Source of the DNA: Isoetes taiwanensis
Lineage: Eukaryota; Streptophyta; Lycopodiopsida; Isoetales; Isoetaceae
Assembly: GCA_021234155.1 (NCBI GenBank)
Contig: JAJEKV010000030.1
Span: forward strand, 8,055,890 to 8,119,889
DNA length: 64,000 bases
Direction: 5' to 3'
The position numbers were made by a program, and so were the translations under genes. Of the stretch, positions 21,164-31,278 are shown piece after piece. Every line of letters begins with the position of its first letter. Position 1 is the first letter of the stretch. Below the pieces are notes generated by a model that saw nothing but the letters and a program-made list of their open reading frames with translations, did no database searches and was not told the DNA's origin.

Positions 21164-21181
21164 TTTTTAAGGTGGAGAGAA
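21164..21181 (+). other. Polypurine tract before 3' LTR
   Basis: AAGGTGGAGAGAA, preceded by a T-run, ends exactly at the TG of the 3' LTR. This is the usual place and composition for plus-strand priming. Confidence 0.85.
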
Positions 21182-22665
21182 TGTGACATTCCAGTACGAT
21201 ATATGGTCTCAAGACGTATACCGTACTGCACCGTCACGCGTACACGCCATTCCAACCGACGCGTACGCCGACGTGTAACCAAGCAAGGGCGCCCTAGGGG
21301 CAACTTGCAAGGGTGCGCACACTTAACAATGTGCGCAGTTTAAACCTTTAACCAATTAAAGGCATGCCAAGGGTCATAGAAACCCTAAACCTAACTTATA
21401 GCCTATATAAGGCAACCAAACCCTAATCCTTCCCTTTTCGTCCACGAACCTTCCGAGCTCCAGTTCGCGCACCTCAAGAGTCAAATCCGACTCCCAAGAA
21501 CTGCCCCTGCGCTCTAGCTCATCAGATTCCCTTTCCGACTGCATTCCCAAGCAGAACAGCGACATGGACGCATTCGGATCAAGAGGAGTGAACCAGGGAT
21601 CAGGTATTTAGTCGATTTAATAGCCTAAACCGTATTACAGCCATCGAACCAATAGGTTTAGCCTATTAAATTGCCCTTAGTAGCCAAGCAGATCCCCAGA
21701 CTGGCCCTAACTAAAGAACCTAACTCTATGATATAGATTAGATCTTATTCTTTAGTTCTATGATGATGTGATGGATGGATGATTTCTGTGGACTCATTGT
21801 ATTGGGAAGGGGGGTAGAGACCTACAGCTTAGTAGTTGATGCTCCTAGCTAGCCTCCTTAGCACACTGTAAATTCGGCCTGTGTACAAGAACCACACCTG
21901 GTTGTGGGTGGAGGGGCCAGACTGGCTTAGAAGGAGGTTCGTGTTCTGACTCTTGACCAATCCCTCTGGTGTGTAAAGTCTACCGGGAATCATAGTGGAC
22001 TAGGTCTAATGGCTTGCCACTGAGTGTGGGCAAGGCATGGGCTCGACACCCGTGGGGTGATGCGTCACTCTCCAGTGGGTTCAAGTCGAATAAGGGCAGT
22101 GGCCCTCTAGTCACCTTGTGGAGGGAGTGATCCCTACCTGCCCCATCGGAACTGGGGAGATGCAACCCAGGAATAGCCCCTTTGGCTATGCATCCGGCGG
22201 GCTACAGTCAGGTCCCAACACTCTTCAACCTACTCTGCAAAGTGTGCACAGGAGGGGCGGATGGAGTGGACAACCCTATGCCATGTTCTCATGCCAGCCA
22301 AATCCATTGCCATGTATTATGTCTGCAATGAACTCTGGAGACCCAAGCCGTAAGTCATCCCCTGGAGTCTGAGCCTTGGGTAGGAACCCATATGTATTGT
22401 GCTGATCTTTGTCTATGCAGATGTTGATGTACCACCCTTCGAGGTGGATATGTGATGATGTTGTATACTGCATGTATGTTTACGCTTCCGCAGCTAGGTA
22501 GGCCCTGAGGGAGACGGGGTAAAATGACCCCTTCATTCTTCCCACTTGAACTCATTACAGTTGCAGTGATATGTGGAGGGCCCTGTATCAGCATGGAGCT
22601 GGTATGGGGGATGAACTCCTGTTTGTATACGGTGAGTGCACCGTATACGAGTAGGGGACGTCACA
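21182..22665 (+). repeat. 3' LTR of inner Gypsy element
   Basis: 1484 bp, TGTGACATTCC to GGGGACGTCACA, followed by GGTCC, the second target duplication. TATA box at 21404-21412. Closely related to 9697-11188 apart from the indel-rich part noted in the findings. Confidence 0.95.
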
Positions 22666-22670
22666 GGTCC

Positions 22671-23382
22671 GACACCTCCTGGGGCAATGGTGTTGCCCTG
22701 CCTCTCAAGAGTTGCAAGTGTCATCTTGGCTCTTGTTTTGGGGGGTTCAGTCAGGTATGAATCGTGTGTTGCCACGATTCTCTAGCCGCCCGAGGGGCCT
22801 TTAGACCCCGGAAAGGGGAGATGCAACCCTTCCTGCCTTGACGAACCAGGGAGATGCATCCTGGAGTAGTCCCGATGGGTGATGCCATGGGATTGCGTAT
22901 CCGGAAGGCTAGAGTCATGTCAGAGCCTGATCTAGCCCATCTGCAAAGTATGCACAGGAGGGGCGGACGGAGTGGTCAACCCTAGCCATTGTCTATAGCC
23001 AGCCCCGCCATTGTTATGACTCGGTCTGCTCTATCTTGAGGCCTATCCAGTCAGTCGACTTCCTTACGAGTCAGAGCCACGGGTAGGAGCTCTCATGTTT
23101 TATGGCATATGATTATCTTCTTTGCAGCTATTGATATGTGGATGAGCTACCCTTCGAGGTAGTATGATGTATTGCTATTGCTAGTTCTGACGATGTTTAT
23201 GCTTCTACTGTGATAGGAGCCCATAGGGGAAGGGCGCGCAAGACACCTTCGTGTCCCCTTCCCGCACTACGGTGATTCCAGAGTGCGGAATAGACGGAGG
23301 GCCCGTGCGGTCGGAGGACCAGATGGGGGATTTCCTACGGAGTGTATGGCTGGGAGCCGTATATTTAGTAGGGAGCGTCACA
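22671..23382 (+). repeat. Outer Gypsy LTR, second part
   Basis: Continues the LTR cut at 9696. It follows the inner LTR landmarks in order: GGAGGGGCGGACGGAGTGG, then TACCCTTCGAGGTAG, GTTTATGCTTCTAC, a GTATGG...CCGTAT motif and a final GGGAGCGTCACA. The end at 23382 is placed by matching the terminal CGTCACA of the inner LTR. No plant Met-tRNA PBS follows, as expected of a 3' LTR. Confidence 0.75.
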
Positions 23383-24096
23383 CTACTCCAGCATCAGGAG
23401 AACCAAGGTGCGCTTGACTTGGGAGACAGAATGGGTTCAAGGCCTCTAGAGTCAGGGGCATATTACCAAATGCATCACTATTCCTTTAGGCCAAGGAACG
23501 GATTTCATAGTCAAACATACCATGGATAACGTCAAGACGCATCTCCCTAAGTTCTTGAGGGAAAAGATATTTGAAAAGGATATCTTCTATTAGATAAGCC
23601 ATGGTCTTGCCATTATTATGGTCAGAGTTATGGAAGCAAGGCAGGAATGGTCTCAAGAGGTAAGCAACAACAAAGACTTAGATGACGATCTTACAATCAG
23701 ATTTGACATAGAGGCTCTGCAAGAGTTTGCCAAAAGCCTGCCGAAGTCAAGAGAAGACACCCCAGCAAAGATAACCTTGGATATTATCTCGCACAACTGG
23801 ATAGTAGACGAGGAATATATCCTACTAGGAGAAATATGATATGAAATAGGCCGCAAAGCACAAAAACTCCATCATGATTTAGCACTATGGTTCAAAAAGG
23901 ACTTCCAAGTCAATAATTGCAAAGACATATCTCTAGAGATTAAACATTTGCTATCCTACCAATTGACTAGTCTGAATCACTTGTTGTGCTGGAAGAAGTT
24001 AAGAGGACTCTAGGGAGTTATGCAAAATAACTCTCGAGGCCGGCAGGCCGAGAGGGTTCTTTTGCATGGCCCCCAAGAGGAGAAGGTTGACCTCCC

Positions 24097-24303
24097 TTAA
24101 CTACAGGCCCGAGCAGGTCGTCTGAGCTTCAAAAAATTGGGATGAGAGAATGATTTGCCCCATTTTGTACACACTGCCCGAGCTCTGAGAAGATCTAACA
24201 GTGGCAACCTGGTAAGACACATCTCCAAAATATGATCCGGCAACTGGGTCACTCCATAACTAAAAAAACCTTGCTCTGCCCCATTTTTGCATTGTGGGGG
24301 CAT
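24097..24303 (-). pseudogene. F-box domain fragment
   Basis: On the reverse strand the frame contains LPDHILEMCLTRLPLLDLLRA, then RAVCTKWGKSFSHPNFL, the core of an F-box, the SKP1-binding domain of SCF ubiquitin ligases. Nothing downstream resembles Kelch or LRR repeats before the frame ends, so it is a relic or captured fragment rather than a gene. Confidence 0.6.
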
Positions 24304-24669
24304 AGAACTGGAGCATCACAACAAATTAGGGCCGGATTCACAACCCGAATGGCATGTCTCTTGCAGGCTGAAGCAATTTTTTTTATGGCTCTGTTCGGAG
24401 ACCAATTTGAAGGTGGGATCCTGAAAGCGAGAAATTTTGTAGCAATTTTGGAATGGGCAGAGGTTTTGGACTGAACAGAGATAAAAGGGCGAAAAAAGTG
24501 GGCCACGACAGAATGGGCTACACCAGAGCTGTCTACGTCAATGAAAGAAAGAACAGAGCTGCGCCAGAGCTCTCTGATCCATCTCTGAGCTGCCATAATA
24601 GAGGGGTGCGAAACAGAGGCAAGGAATAAAGCCGAATATTCGGGCGGACCATTATGGATGATTCTGGCA

Positions 24670-24703
24670 TATTCTAGTGATTAATACAATAATCACTAGA
24701 ATA
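24670..24703. repeat. Perfect 14-bp stem-loop
   Basis: TATTCTAGTGATTA and TAATCACTAGAATA pair perfectly across a 6-nt loop (ATACAA). GAATATTCGG words occur on both sides (about 24632 and 24717). Probably the centre of a small palindromic repeat. Confidence 0.7.
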
Positions 24704-25954
24704 TTCTTCAAAAATCGAATATTCGGGAGGTTATGCATTATAAACCTCCTAAGATCCGATGGTGGGCAATGGTTGGACCAGGATAACCTGCAAGGGCCAG
24801 TGATTAAGGATCATGTGAGCATAAAAAAAATAGTTGGATTACCTACACCACTAGGCTCACCTTTGACTATTAACAAAGCGGAGAAAGCAGAATAAGACAA
24901 TGAAGTGGAAGGGAAACACTTGCTTGAATAAAGCAACCAAGGAAAGAAAAAGGTAATCCATGATGAGGATTTGGATGTGGAGAGGTTTGAATCCTTCATG
25001 GAGGGCCAATTGACAGAGAAATCTAGATTCAATGAAGATCTAGTCGGTATTCCGGGTAAAGGATCTATTTTGTCAATCCAAATCTTTTGCCACAAGGCCA
25101 AACCCCGTAGATTGTTCTGTAAGTGCCATGTTTGGCCAGATTCAAAAGAATCAGATACAACAGCAGGCCACACTTATGTCGGTTTGCACAAAGTGGTATG
25201 GATGGACCTTATACATTTGACAATAACAACATAAACCAAGGATGAACCCATTACCAATTTTGAAAGAAATCGCATATTCATTGCCTCCCAAAGAATTGCG
25301 GACATCGAAGAAGAGGTACATCGACATGAACTTCTCCAAAGAAGGCTCAGAAAGCTTGAGCAAGAGATTAAACTCTCTTTCCTGTGAAACAGGCTGTAAT
25401 TAGTTGGTTTTGAGAGAGTTCAATCATTTGGGGAATGCGAAGATGTTTTCTGGCCAGATCATTGGGTATATCTTCTTTCCGCAAGACAATTAGCCATGCA
25501 GATTGGCTTTAGATTTTGCTGGGGTTTTATTGCTTCTCATGCTGGGGTTTTATTGCTTTCCATTATTGCTGAGTCTAAGAAGGTAGTACGACAGAGACGT
25601 TATTCTATATTATTTACCACTTTGTCCTCTCATGCAACATTTGAGCTTCTAGCTAACATTTGATGATAGGTTAAAATGCTAAGGTCAATGGGTTCCGTTG
25701 TAGCTCCTTTAGTTCAAGAACTATGAGTCTGACTATGACCAGGCACTTTCAAGAGGTCTTGGAGGTGTACCTAAGATGCAAAAACTATGAAATAAAAGGA
25801 AGAAGAGATGCATGTGCCACATGGTTTGCTTGGAGTTAAAAACATAAATGAAAATTTGGTATGAGATGCTTCATAAATCTGCAAATATATAATCTTGTTT
25901 AAAAATATATGTTATTTTGCGAATGCAATGCAGTACATACTTTACTTTTGTGAT

Positions 25955-26140
25955 CTGAAACATGCGATATGGGCAGCACACAGTAATGCTGGCAAAAGAT
26001 GCTTATAAGTACACTAATAATGAAGATCTGAGTGGCCTCTTCAATTCTAGCTCTCGCCAAATTTATCTCACCTTTCCACCAAAAGCACCTCCACTGAAGA
26101 TGTTTACTCACCTCAGATACTTTGGAATGCTTAGAAATCC
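25955..26140 (+). pseudogene. CCCH zinc finger/RRM gene exon fragment, copy 1
   Basis: Encodes NEDLSGLFNSSSRQIYLTFP followed by a damaged STFTEDV-like region. SRQIYLTFP...STF.EEDV is the start of the RRM in plant nuclear CCCH-zinc-finger proteins of the AtC3H46/53/55 type, which bind RNA. Only the exon edge is here, there are no zinc fingers, and the match to the rest of the RRM is lost. A second copy is at 26245-26440. Confidence 0.6.
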
Positions 26141-26244
26141 TCCTTTTTTTAATCTCTATGAAGCTCTTAGTGCTCACCTCTAAAAGATTTTTGCTCTTTT
26201 GGGGTTTTTTCAGAGCAATGCAACTTTAACTTCTGTAATCTGAA

Positions 26245-26440
26245 ATAGGCCACATGGGCAGCACGCAGCAGTGTTGGCAGAAGATGCTTAGAAATGCATT
26301 AACAATGAAGATCTGGGTTGGCCTCTCCAATTCTAGCTCTCGCCAAATTTATCTGACCTTTCCGCCAAAAAGCACCTTCACTGAAGATGTTTGCTCACTT
26401 CAAGATGTTTGCTCACTTCAGATACTTTGGAATGCTTAGA
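26245..26440 (+). pseudogene. CCCH zinc finger/RRM gene exon fragment, copy 2
   Basis: The same sequence as copy 1 with about 10% differences. It keeps CTCGCCAAATTTATCTGACC and STFTEDV better but has stops, and an internal 16-bp direct duplication (AAGATGTTTGCTCACTTC twice). The pair shows that a gene fragment was duplicated in tandem about 290 bp apart. Confidence 0.6.
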
Positions 26441-26459
26441 AATCTTGCCTTTTTTTTTT

Positions 26460-26580
26460 TCATGTTTTCTCATTTCCATTCCATATGTGGCTGTCATTGT
26501 TCTTGCATTCTAGCATGCAAGCAATTATTGCTAAAGGCCACACCCATCGTTACCTCACAATAGCTACACCATAGCCTTAA
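26460..26580 (+). repeat. Direct repeat copy 1 (about 120 bp)
   Basis: From CATGTTTTCTCATTTCCAT through GCATGCAAGCAATTATTGCT to the ACAGCCTTAA-like end. It recurs at 27367-27490 in the same orientation with about 88% identity by eye. No terminal repeats or tail were identified. Confidence 0.65.
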
Positions 26581-27366
26581 CACATGTGATGATTTCCATA
26601 TATTATTTGTCAAAATCCTCAACACAGTCTCTTGCCAGTTCTACCTATGTGTGTTTTGAAATGCTAGTGATAAGAATAAAATAGTCTCTATCTTTTGGCA
26701 TTACATATAAGTCATTTCACATATGATCAGGAACCTCTCTTTTTCAAAGCAGTGCTTAGATTACAATGAATTCATAGCATAGCCATTCGTAATGCGCAAA
26801 GTGTCTTCATTCAAATGCAGAGATTGTGGGCTAGATTAAGCGACACCATATCTATAAATTTAGAAACATTCTATCAACACAGTGCCTAGATTCCAGAGCA
26901 CGAATTCCATAGCATAGCTAATTGGATCCTCCTTCATCATAGAGTATATTAGAGTACATTTTGACTGTGTTTGATTGTTGCTTTTTTTTCTGATCATATA
27001 CTTGGTGTTTGCAGATTGTTTTTTTCCTTTCAAAATTTCCTCAAAAGCATTCAATCACGTATTCAAAGGTAATTTGGAAAAACTATTTTTTAATTTCTCA
27101 TAGTTGGTGATCATAAACATTTTGCTCATATCATATACTTGATGGACGTGTCATCCTTGATAGCATAACAATTCACATGATAGAAGATCAACATCATAAC
27201 TTAACCTTGCCTTGGAACCATTCGGCTTCAGAACTTCCTCTTTTCCCTCTTGCTATGCCACTGGGAATGAAATAGTGTCTATAAAGCGTCTTCATTCAAA
27301 TGTCTAACAATTGTTTCTTGATGATCCTTTTAACAATTGCGCAGAAATAGTCATTGAATCCTTCAT

Positions 27367-27490
27367 GTTTTCTCATTTCCATCCCTATGTGGCTGTGACT
27401 GCTCTCGCATTCTAGCATGCAAGCAATTATTGCTAAAATGTCACACCCATCGTTGCATCACAACAACTATACCACAGCCTTAAAATAGCC
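27367..27490 (+). repeat. Direct repeat copy 2 (about 120 bp)
   Basis: Partner of 26460-26580, 900 bp away. Together with the duplicated CCCH/RRM exon it suggests a local duplication of about 0.3-0.9 kb blocks followed by decay. The DNA between the copies has no supportable gene. Confidence 0.65.
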
Positions 27491-27763
27491 TTAAAATAGC
27501 ACATATTTAAAAATTCAATGTTGAAAGCACATATTTAAAAATTTAATGTTGGATGCAAGTGCACATAACTATAGCTACGCCTCATCTGTATGCAAAGCAA
27601 ATGGATTTATGGAGTACGTTGGCGTTTCCCACAAAATGCTATTATAGGGTCACATGCGGCAGATATTTACACAATGAAAAAGTGAAGAAGACCATGCAAT
27701 TAAACAACTTCATTACGATTAAAATAGGAATTATATGCTTATGTTCCTTGTAAACCAACTCTT

Positions 27764-28754
27764 TTTTTTTTTTTTTGAAGGATGACAATCTATTATCAAG
27801 GAAAATCAAGATACATACACGGGACATGTGACATGGGACTCAAAGCCAAGAGGACGAAATAGTCCACTAGGCAAAACCACCTATACACAGTATATAATCA
27901 TACTCCGTGTGCCACCTTGAGGCGTTTAATGGCCTCATCACAATCAACATAATCTGCGACATCGAGATTATCATCAACAGACATCAGATTATCATGCCAC
28001 TGAATAGTACGAGGTATGATAGGCTCATGAGATGACATAACAGACTTCTTCCTCGCTGCCTTCTTCCAATTGACCTGTTGCCAAGGCTCTTTAGCGCACT
28101 GAAGATCAGGACCATCAGCCATAACAATCTCTGAAGCATGAGAAGCAGAAGCAACAATGTGGGGAGTAATAGGAAGTATAGCTGCAACTGATGGTGCTAA
28201 GGACGACACCATTGGAACTGTATGTAAAGCATCTTCCATAGCCGAGGAATGCAAAGCAACCGGCAAAGGTTGATCATGAATAGATGAAGAAATAACAATG
28301 GGAGCTTGAACCTGAGAAGAATGTTGAGCAGATGTTCGAGATGCACAATTACCTCGACGAAAGCTAGCAAAAGCCTCCTTATCAGGAAACAAACGGGCTA
28401 ATTCTGGACCATTCAAAAGCTTAAGATCCAACTTCTTATACCAAGGCCCACTTTTCACAACTATACAGTCTGGTAGAGGCGAGTCCACTGGCATAGAAAC
28501 ACAAATCCTTGGACCATTCATGATGAAATGTGAGATATGGACCCCAAGTCCCGTTGCAATTGCAACTAGAAATTGATGAGCCATTAGATCAGGAGGAAGA
28601 TTAGGTAACGAGAACCAGCAAGGCATCTTTAATGCACGAACCATATCTGGTGTAAAGCCAGGAGAGTAATACTGGTACATTAAATATTCCCCACCAAGTG
28701 GATCAATCCCTCTTGATACCAAAGAATCCACTGCATCACTACTTTCAAACATAA
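27764..28754 (-). mobile_element. ORF1-only L1-type LINE insertion with poly(A) and TSD
   Basis: Reverse-strand insertion of about 1 kb ending in poly(A) (poly-T at 27762-27776), preceded in the sense direction by ATCCTTC. A 13-bp target duplication TAAACCAACTCTT flanks it (27751-27763, 28755-28767). It contains an ORF1-like gene and about 120 bp of 3' UTR, but no endonuclease or RT. The shared CCTTC-poly(A) end links it to the LINE at 29286-30600. Confidence 0.85.
27898..28752 (-). CDS. LINE ORF1-like protein, 5'-truncated
   Basis: 284 codons open to the 5' edge of the insertion. The Met at 28752 is 3 bp from the edge and is likely internal. VRALKMPCWFSLPNLPPDLM with VAIATGLGVHISH resembles the DUF4283-like part of plant L1 ORF1 proteins, which bind nucleic acid. 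A Ser/Ala/Pro-rich middle and a basic patch (WQQVNWKKAARKKS) follow. No CCHC zinc knuckle is seen. The undamaged frame suggests recent insertion. Confidence 0.65.
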   Translation of the reverse strand: MFESSDAVDSLVSRGIDPLGGEYLMYQYYSPGFTPDMVRALKMPCWFSLPNLPPDLMAHQFLVAIATGLGVHISHFIMNGPRICVSMPVDSPLPDCIVVKSGPWYKKLDLKLLNGPELARLFPDKEAFASFRRGNCASRTSAQHSSQVQAPIVISSSIHDQPLPVALHSSAMEDALHTVPMVSSLAPSVAAILPITPHIVASASHASEIVMADGPDLQCAKEPWQQVNWKKAARKKSVMSSHEPIIPRTIQWHDNLMSVDDNLDVADYVDCDEAIKRLKVAHGV

Positions 28755-28767
28755 TAAACCAACTCTT

Positions 28768-29271
28768 GCTTCAAACAAGTTGATAATATCAGTGTAGTGA
28801 AGATAATATCAAAAATATCAATACAGTGATATCAGTATCTTGAAGTAATCAACCTTCAGATGTGAATTTGATGTCTAGTTAAATGCTAGCACATCCAACA
28901 TTCTTTCACATAAAGACACATGTAGCATTTCCAAACAGATATATTAAGATGCATTCCACACTTGGACACAAAAGATTACGTCCTTTTTTAAATCAAATGT
29001 ATTTGGACTGAATTCATTCTCACTGCCCTAATTCCTATCATTTATGGACTTACATTATATGAACGCATGTTTTATGAAGTGATGTCCTGTGTTGATTTAT
29101 AGATTTCTTCCTTCAATGCAACTTTGATATTCGACCGCATATAACCATTTGATGCTTTTCCATAAACAGGTTATGAGATTCTTAAAGTAGCACAAAGAAC
29201 AAAATAATTATTCGCACATGCATATAATACATGAAAAGAAAGATAAAACATTTACATATAGTTAGTCAATA
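28768..29271. other. Intergenic, nothing recognised
   Basis: AT-rich spacer between two LINE insertions. No ORF, repeat or RNA gene that I can support. Confidence 0.5.
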
Positions 29272-29285
29272 TCATAGGGATCAAG

Positions 29286-30316
29286 GTTGCGTGGTGGAAA
29301 TATGTGCGGCGCAAAGCTGCGGGTGGCCTGGGCATTTTAGATCTCTCTCTCCATAGCAAGGTCATGATCTCCAAGTTCATTTTTGCGGTTCTCGAGAATG
29401 CGCTCGACTCGCCTGGCATGGTTTTGCTTCATCAATCGATGTCGCATTCAATAGTTTTCCATAAGCCGTCTGTGCCTATGCGGCTTCCTTGGGCGTTATT
29501 TGTGGATATCAGACCGTATGTTAGTGCCTCTCCCTTTTTGAAGGGGCTCCTACGAGCCTAGAAGCAAGTCCGCCCGCTATTTGCGATTGACGCCTCGAGC
29601 TGTATCCAGTTGGAGTCATCGCCATGGTGGATCCCTCTCGGCCTGGGTGCATCACCTTCGGTGTTGGTAGCATCCGTGGATCCTCGAGTGCAGCGCAGGT
29701 CTTGACAGTGGCGGATTGGTACACTGACGGGCAACTGGCGCCCTGGCAGCTTTTCCGTCACAGGTTTCCGCTTCAGGAACGAGATTGTGCTATCTGGGCG
29801 CGAGTGCCTAATACTCTGCCGCTGAACTCTCCGCACGGACGGGTCGAGTATGGCGGTGTCATCCAAAGGTTGACCCCTCAAATTTTGTGAAATCGTACTA
29901 TGGGCTTCTCGCAATTCAGGATGAGCTGCCCCCCCTCGGACTGCTGGAGTCTTCAAGTACCAAGAGACGACTGGGGCAAAATCTGGAGATGGGTGTGGAA
30001 TCCAATCTCGCCCCCCAAGGCTCGAGTGTTGTTGTGATAGATAGTGCACCGATCCCTGAGGGTGAATACATGGGTTCACAGGATAAGTCCGATGATCAGT
30101 GAGACTTTGGAACACTGTATGTTTCTCTGCGCAGAGGTTCAGCCCGCATGGCAGTGGGCCCAGCGCCTCTTCACATCTCTCTCCGTAGTCAAGAAGTTCT
30201 TTTGGGAATGTATCCCAGTAGGTGGTCCCAGGCTCGGAGTCTTGCCTTCCATTTGTGCAGGCCTGGCTTCTGTGGCTCATATGGAAGCGGCGACGCATGA
30301 AGGTGTTCAGAAATGA
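29286..30316 (+). pseudogene. L1-type LINE ORF2 C-terminus, frameshifted
   Basis: 29304-29561 encodes the post-RT KAAGGLGILDLSLHSKVMIS region. The zf-RVT portion lies in other frames: 29887-30102 overlaps the better match read through 30000-30316 (WNPISPPKARVLLWLIVHRS, LEHCMFLCAEVQPAWQWA). At least two frameshifts or stops separate the pieces. The reverse-strand ORF over 29558-30298 is a shadow. Confidence 0.75.
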
Positions 30317-30600
30317 AGAGATGCCACCTGGTTCTCTGATCCCTCAGTTGAGGTACACATTATACCTTTCCTACCTGGCGTCCCCTCGGAAAGAGCAGTT
30401 CAAGGCGGCTATCTGGGAAAGGATCCTCCTCATTGTAGATGGCAGTGGCAGGTTTGTTTGCTGAATCGTAGTTAGCTTTGCATGTAGTCTGGGTCCTCCC
30501 TCGAGCGTTTGCTTGGGCAGGAGCTCCCCTGTGTCGCTCTTCCTATATTTGACTCCGTATTAATATTAGTTAATTTGATCCTTCAAAAAAAAAAAAAAAA
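29286..30600 (+). mobile_element. 5'-truncated plant L1-type LINE with 14-bp TSD
   Basis: Perfect target duplication TCATAGGGATCAAG at 29272-29285 and 30601-30614, with poly(A) of 16 bp at 30585-30600 after TTGATCCTTC. The insert starts inside the RT C-terminal region (VAWWKYVRRKAAGGLGILDL) and includes a zf-RVT-like region (ISPPKARVLLWLIVHRSL, ETLEHCMFLC). Structurally a textbook L1 insertion. Confidence 0.93.
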
Positions 30601-30614
30601 TCATAGGGATCAAG

Positions 30615-31278
30615 CCATTTCAAATCATACTCTTCAACGGTGGTAGAATGACAGGATTGTTTTTCAGAGTAAATGCTACAGTTAGCTTGGCCTGTAACAT
30701 GCAATATTTTCACCGACTTGGCCTATAATATGCAATGTTTCTATGATTCAAGCAAACTTTGTGATTTGAGTCAACCTAATAGACACAATTTAAATGGAAT
30801 AGCAAAATGTAATGCCCAATTTATAATATAAAATAACTAATGCACAATGAAAGGACATTGCACTACAAAAACATGACTAATTCATCTCCATGATCTAAAA
30901 AACACAGTTGCAGTTTGCATTTGTTGATCACGAGAAGGGAACTTTGCACCAATTACAATTTATAGACACTTTTTGACATGCATGATGCAGATGAAGCATT
31001 CATGTTTGCCAAAATAAAAATGGACACTAAGAAGACGTGAAGAAAGCTTGCATGAACGAGAAGAGAGGCATGCAATTGAGAGAAGAAGATACCATATTAG
31101 AATGGTTCCACCTGAAACACGACAACTATATGAGTCAAAGACGACAAAAAATTATAATCCAAGACATTAGTGCAATACGATACATAGAAGAATAAAAGAT
31201 TTTGTTAAACAAAATAGAAATCCTAAAATCCGCATCGTCTTAGCATTTGTTAAAAACATTACATTTATTTTCAACACG
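30615..31278. other. Intergenic, nothing recognised
   Basis: AT-rich spacer. CACTACAAAAA at about 30862 looks like a CACTA terminus, but it is short and unpaired, so I do not call an element. Confidence 0.45.

Larger units (their letters stand above)
9697..22665 (+). mobile_element. Complete Ty3/Gypsy chromodomain retrotransposon with histone-H3-like cargo
   Basis: About 12.97 kb. It is bounded by LTRs starting TGTGAC and ending GTCACA and flanked by a perfect 5-bp target duplication GGTCC (9692-9696 and 22666-22670). Order: 5' LTR, PBS, two hairpins, histone-H3-like ORF, two hairpins, 508-codon ORF, gag-protease ORF, RT-RNase H, integrase, chromodomain, polypurine tract, 3' LTR. Genes between the 5' LTR and gag are unusual. 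Pol has frameshifts near 17237, 18180 and 20005, TAG at 17285-17287 and TAA at 18652-18654, so this copy is not autonomous. It is inserted inside the LTR of a related older element. Confidence 0.95.
23383..25950. other. Gene-poor stretch with short fragments
   Basis: Only short ORFs. 23618-23839 (73 codons, LDDDLTIRFDIEALQEFAKSLPKS) and 24971-25234 are open but unrecognised and may be decayed gag-like or gene pieces. The one supportable fragment is the F-box at 24097-24303. A perfect small hairpin lies at 24670-24703. Confidence 0.5.

Noticed and set aside
29558-30298. 246-codon reverse-strand ORF
   Set aside because: Shadow over the forward-strand L1 C-terminus, whose motifs, TSD and poly(A) fix the orientation.
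30860-30880. CACTA terminus CACTACAAAAA
   Set aside because: Too short, no subterminal repeats and no partner end.
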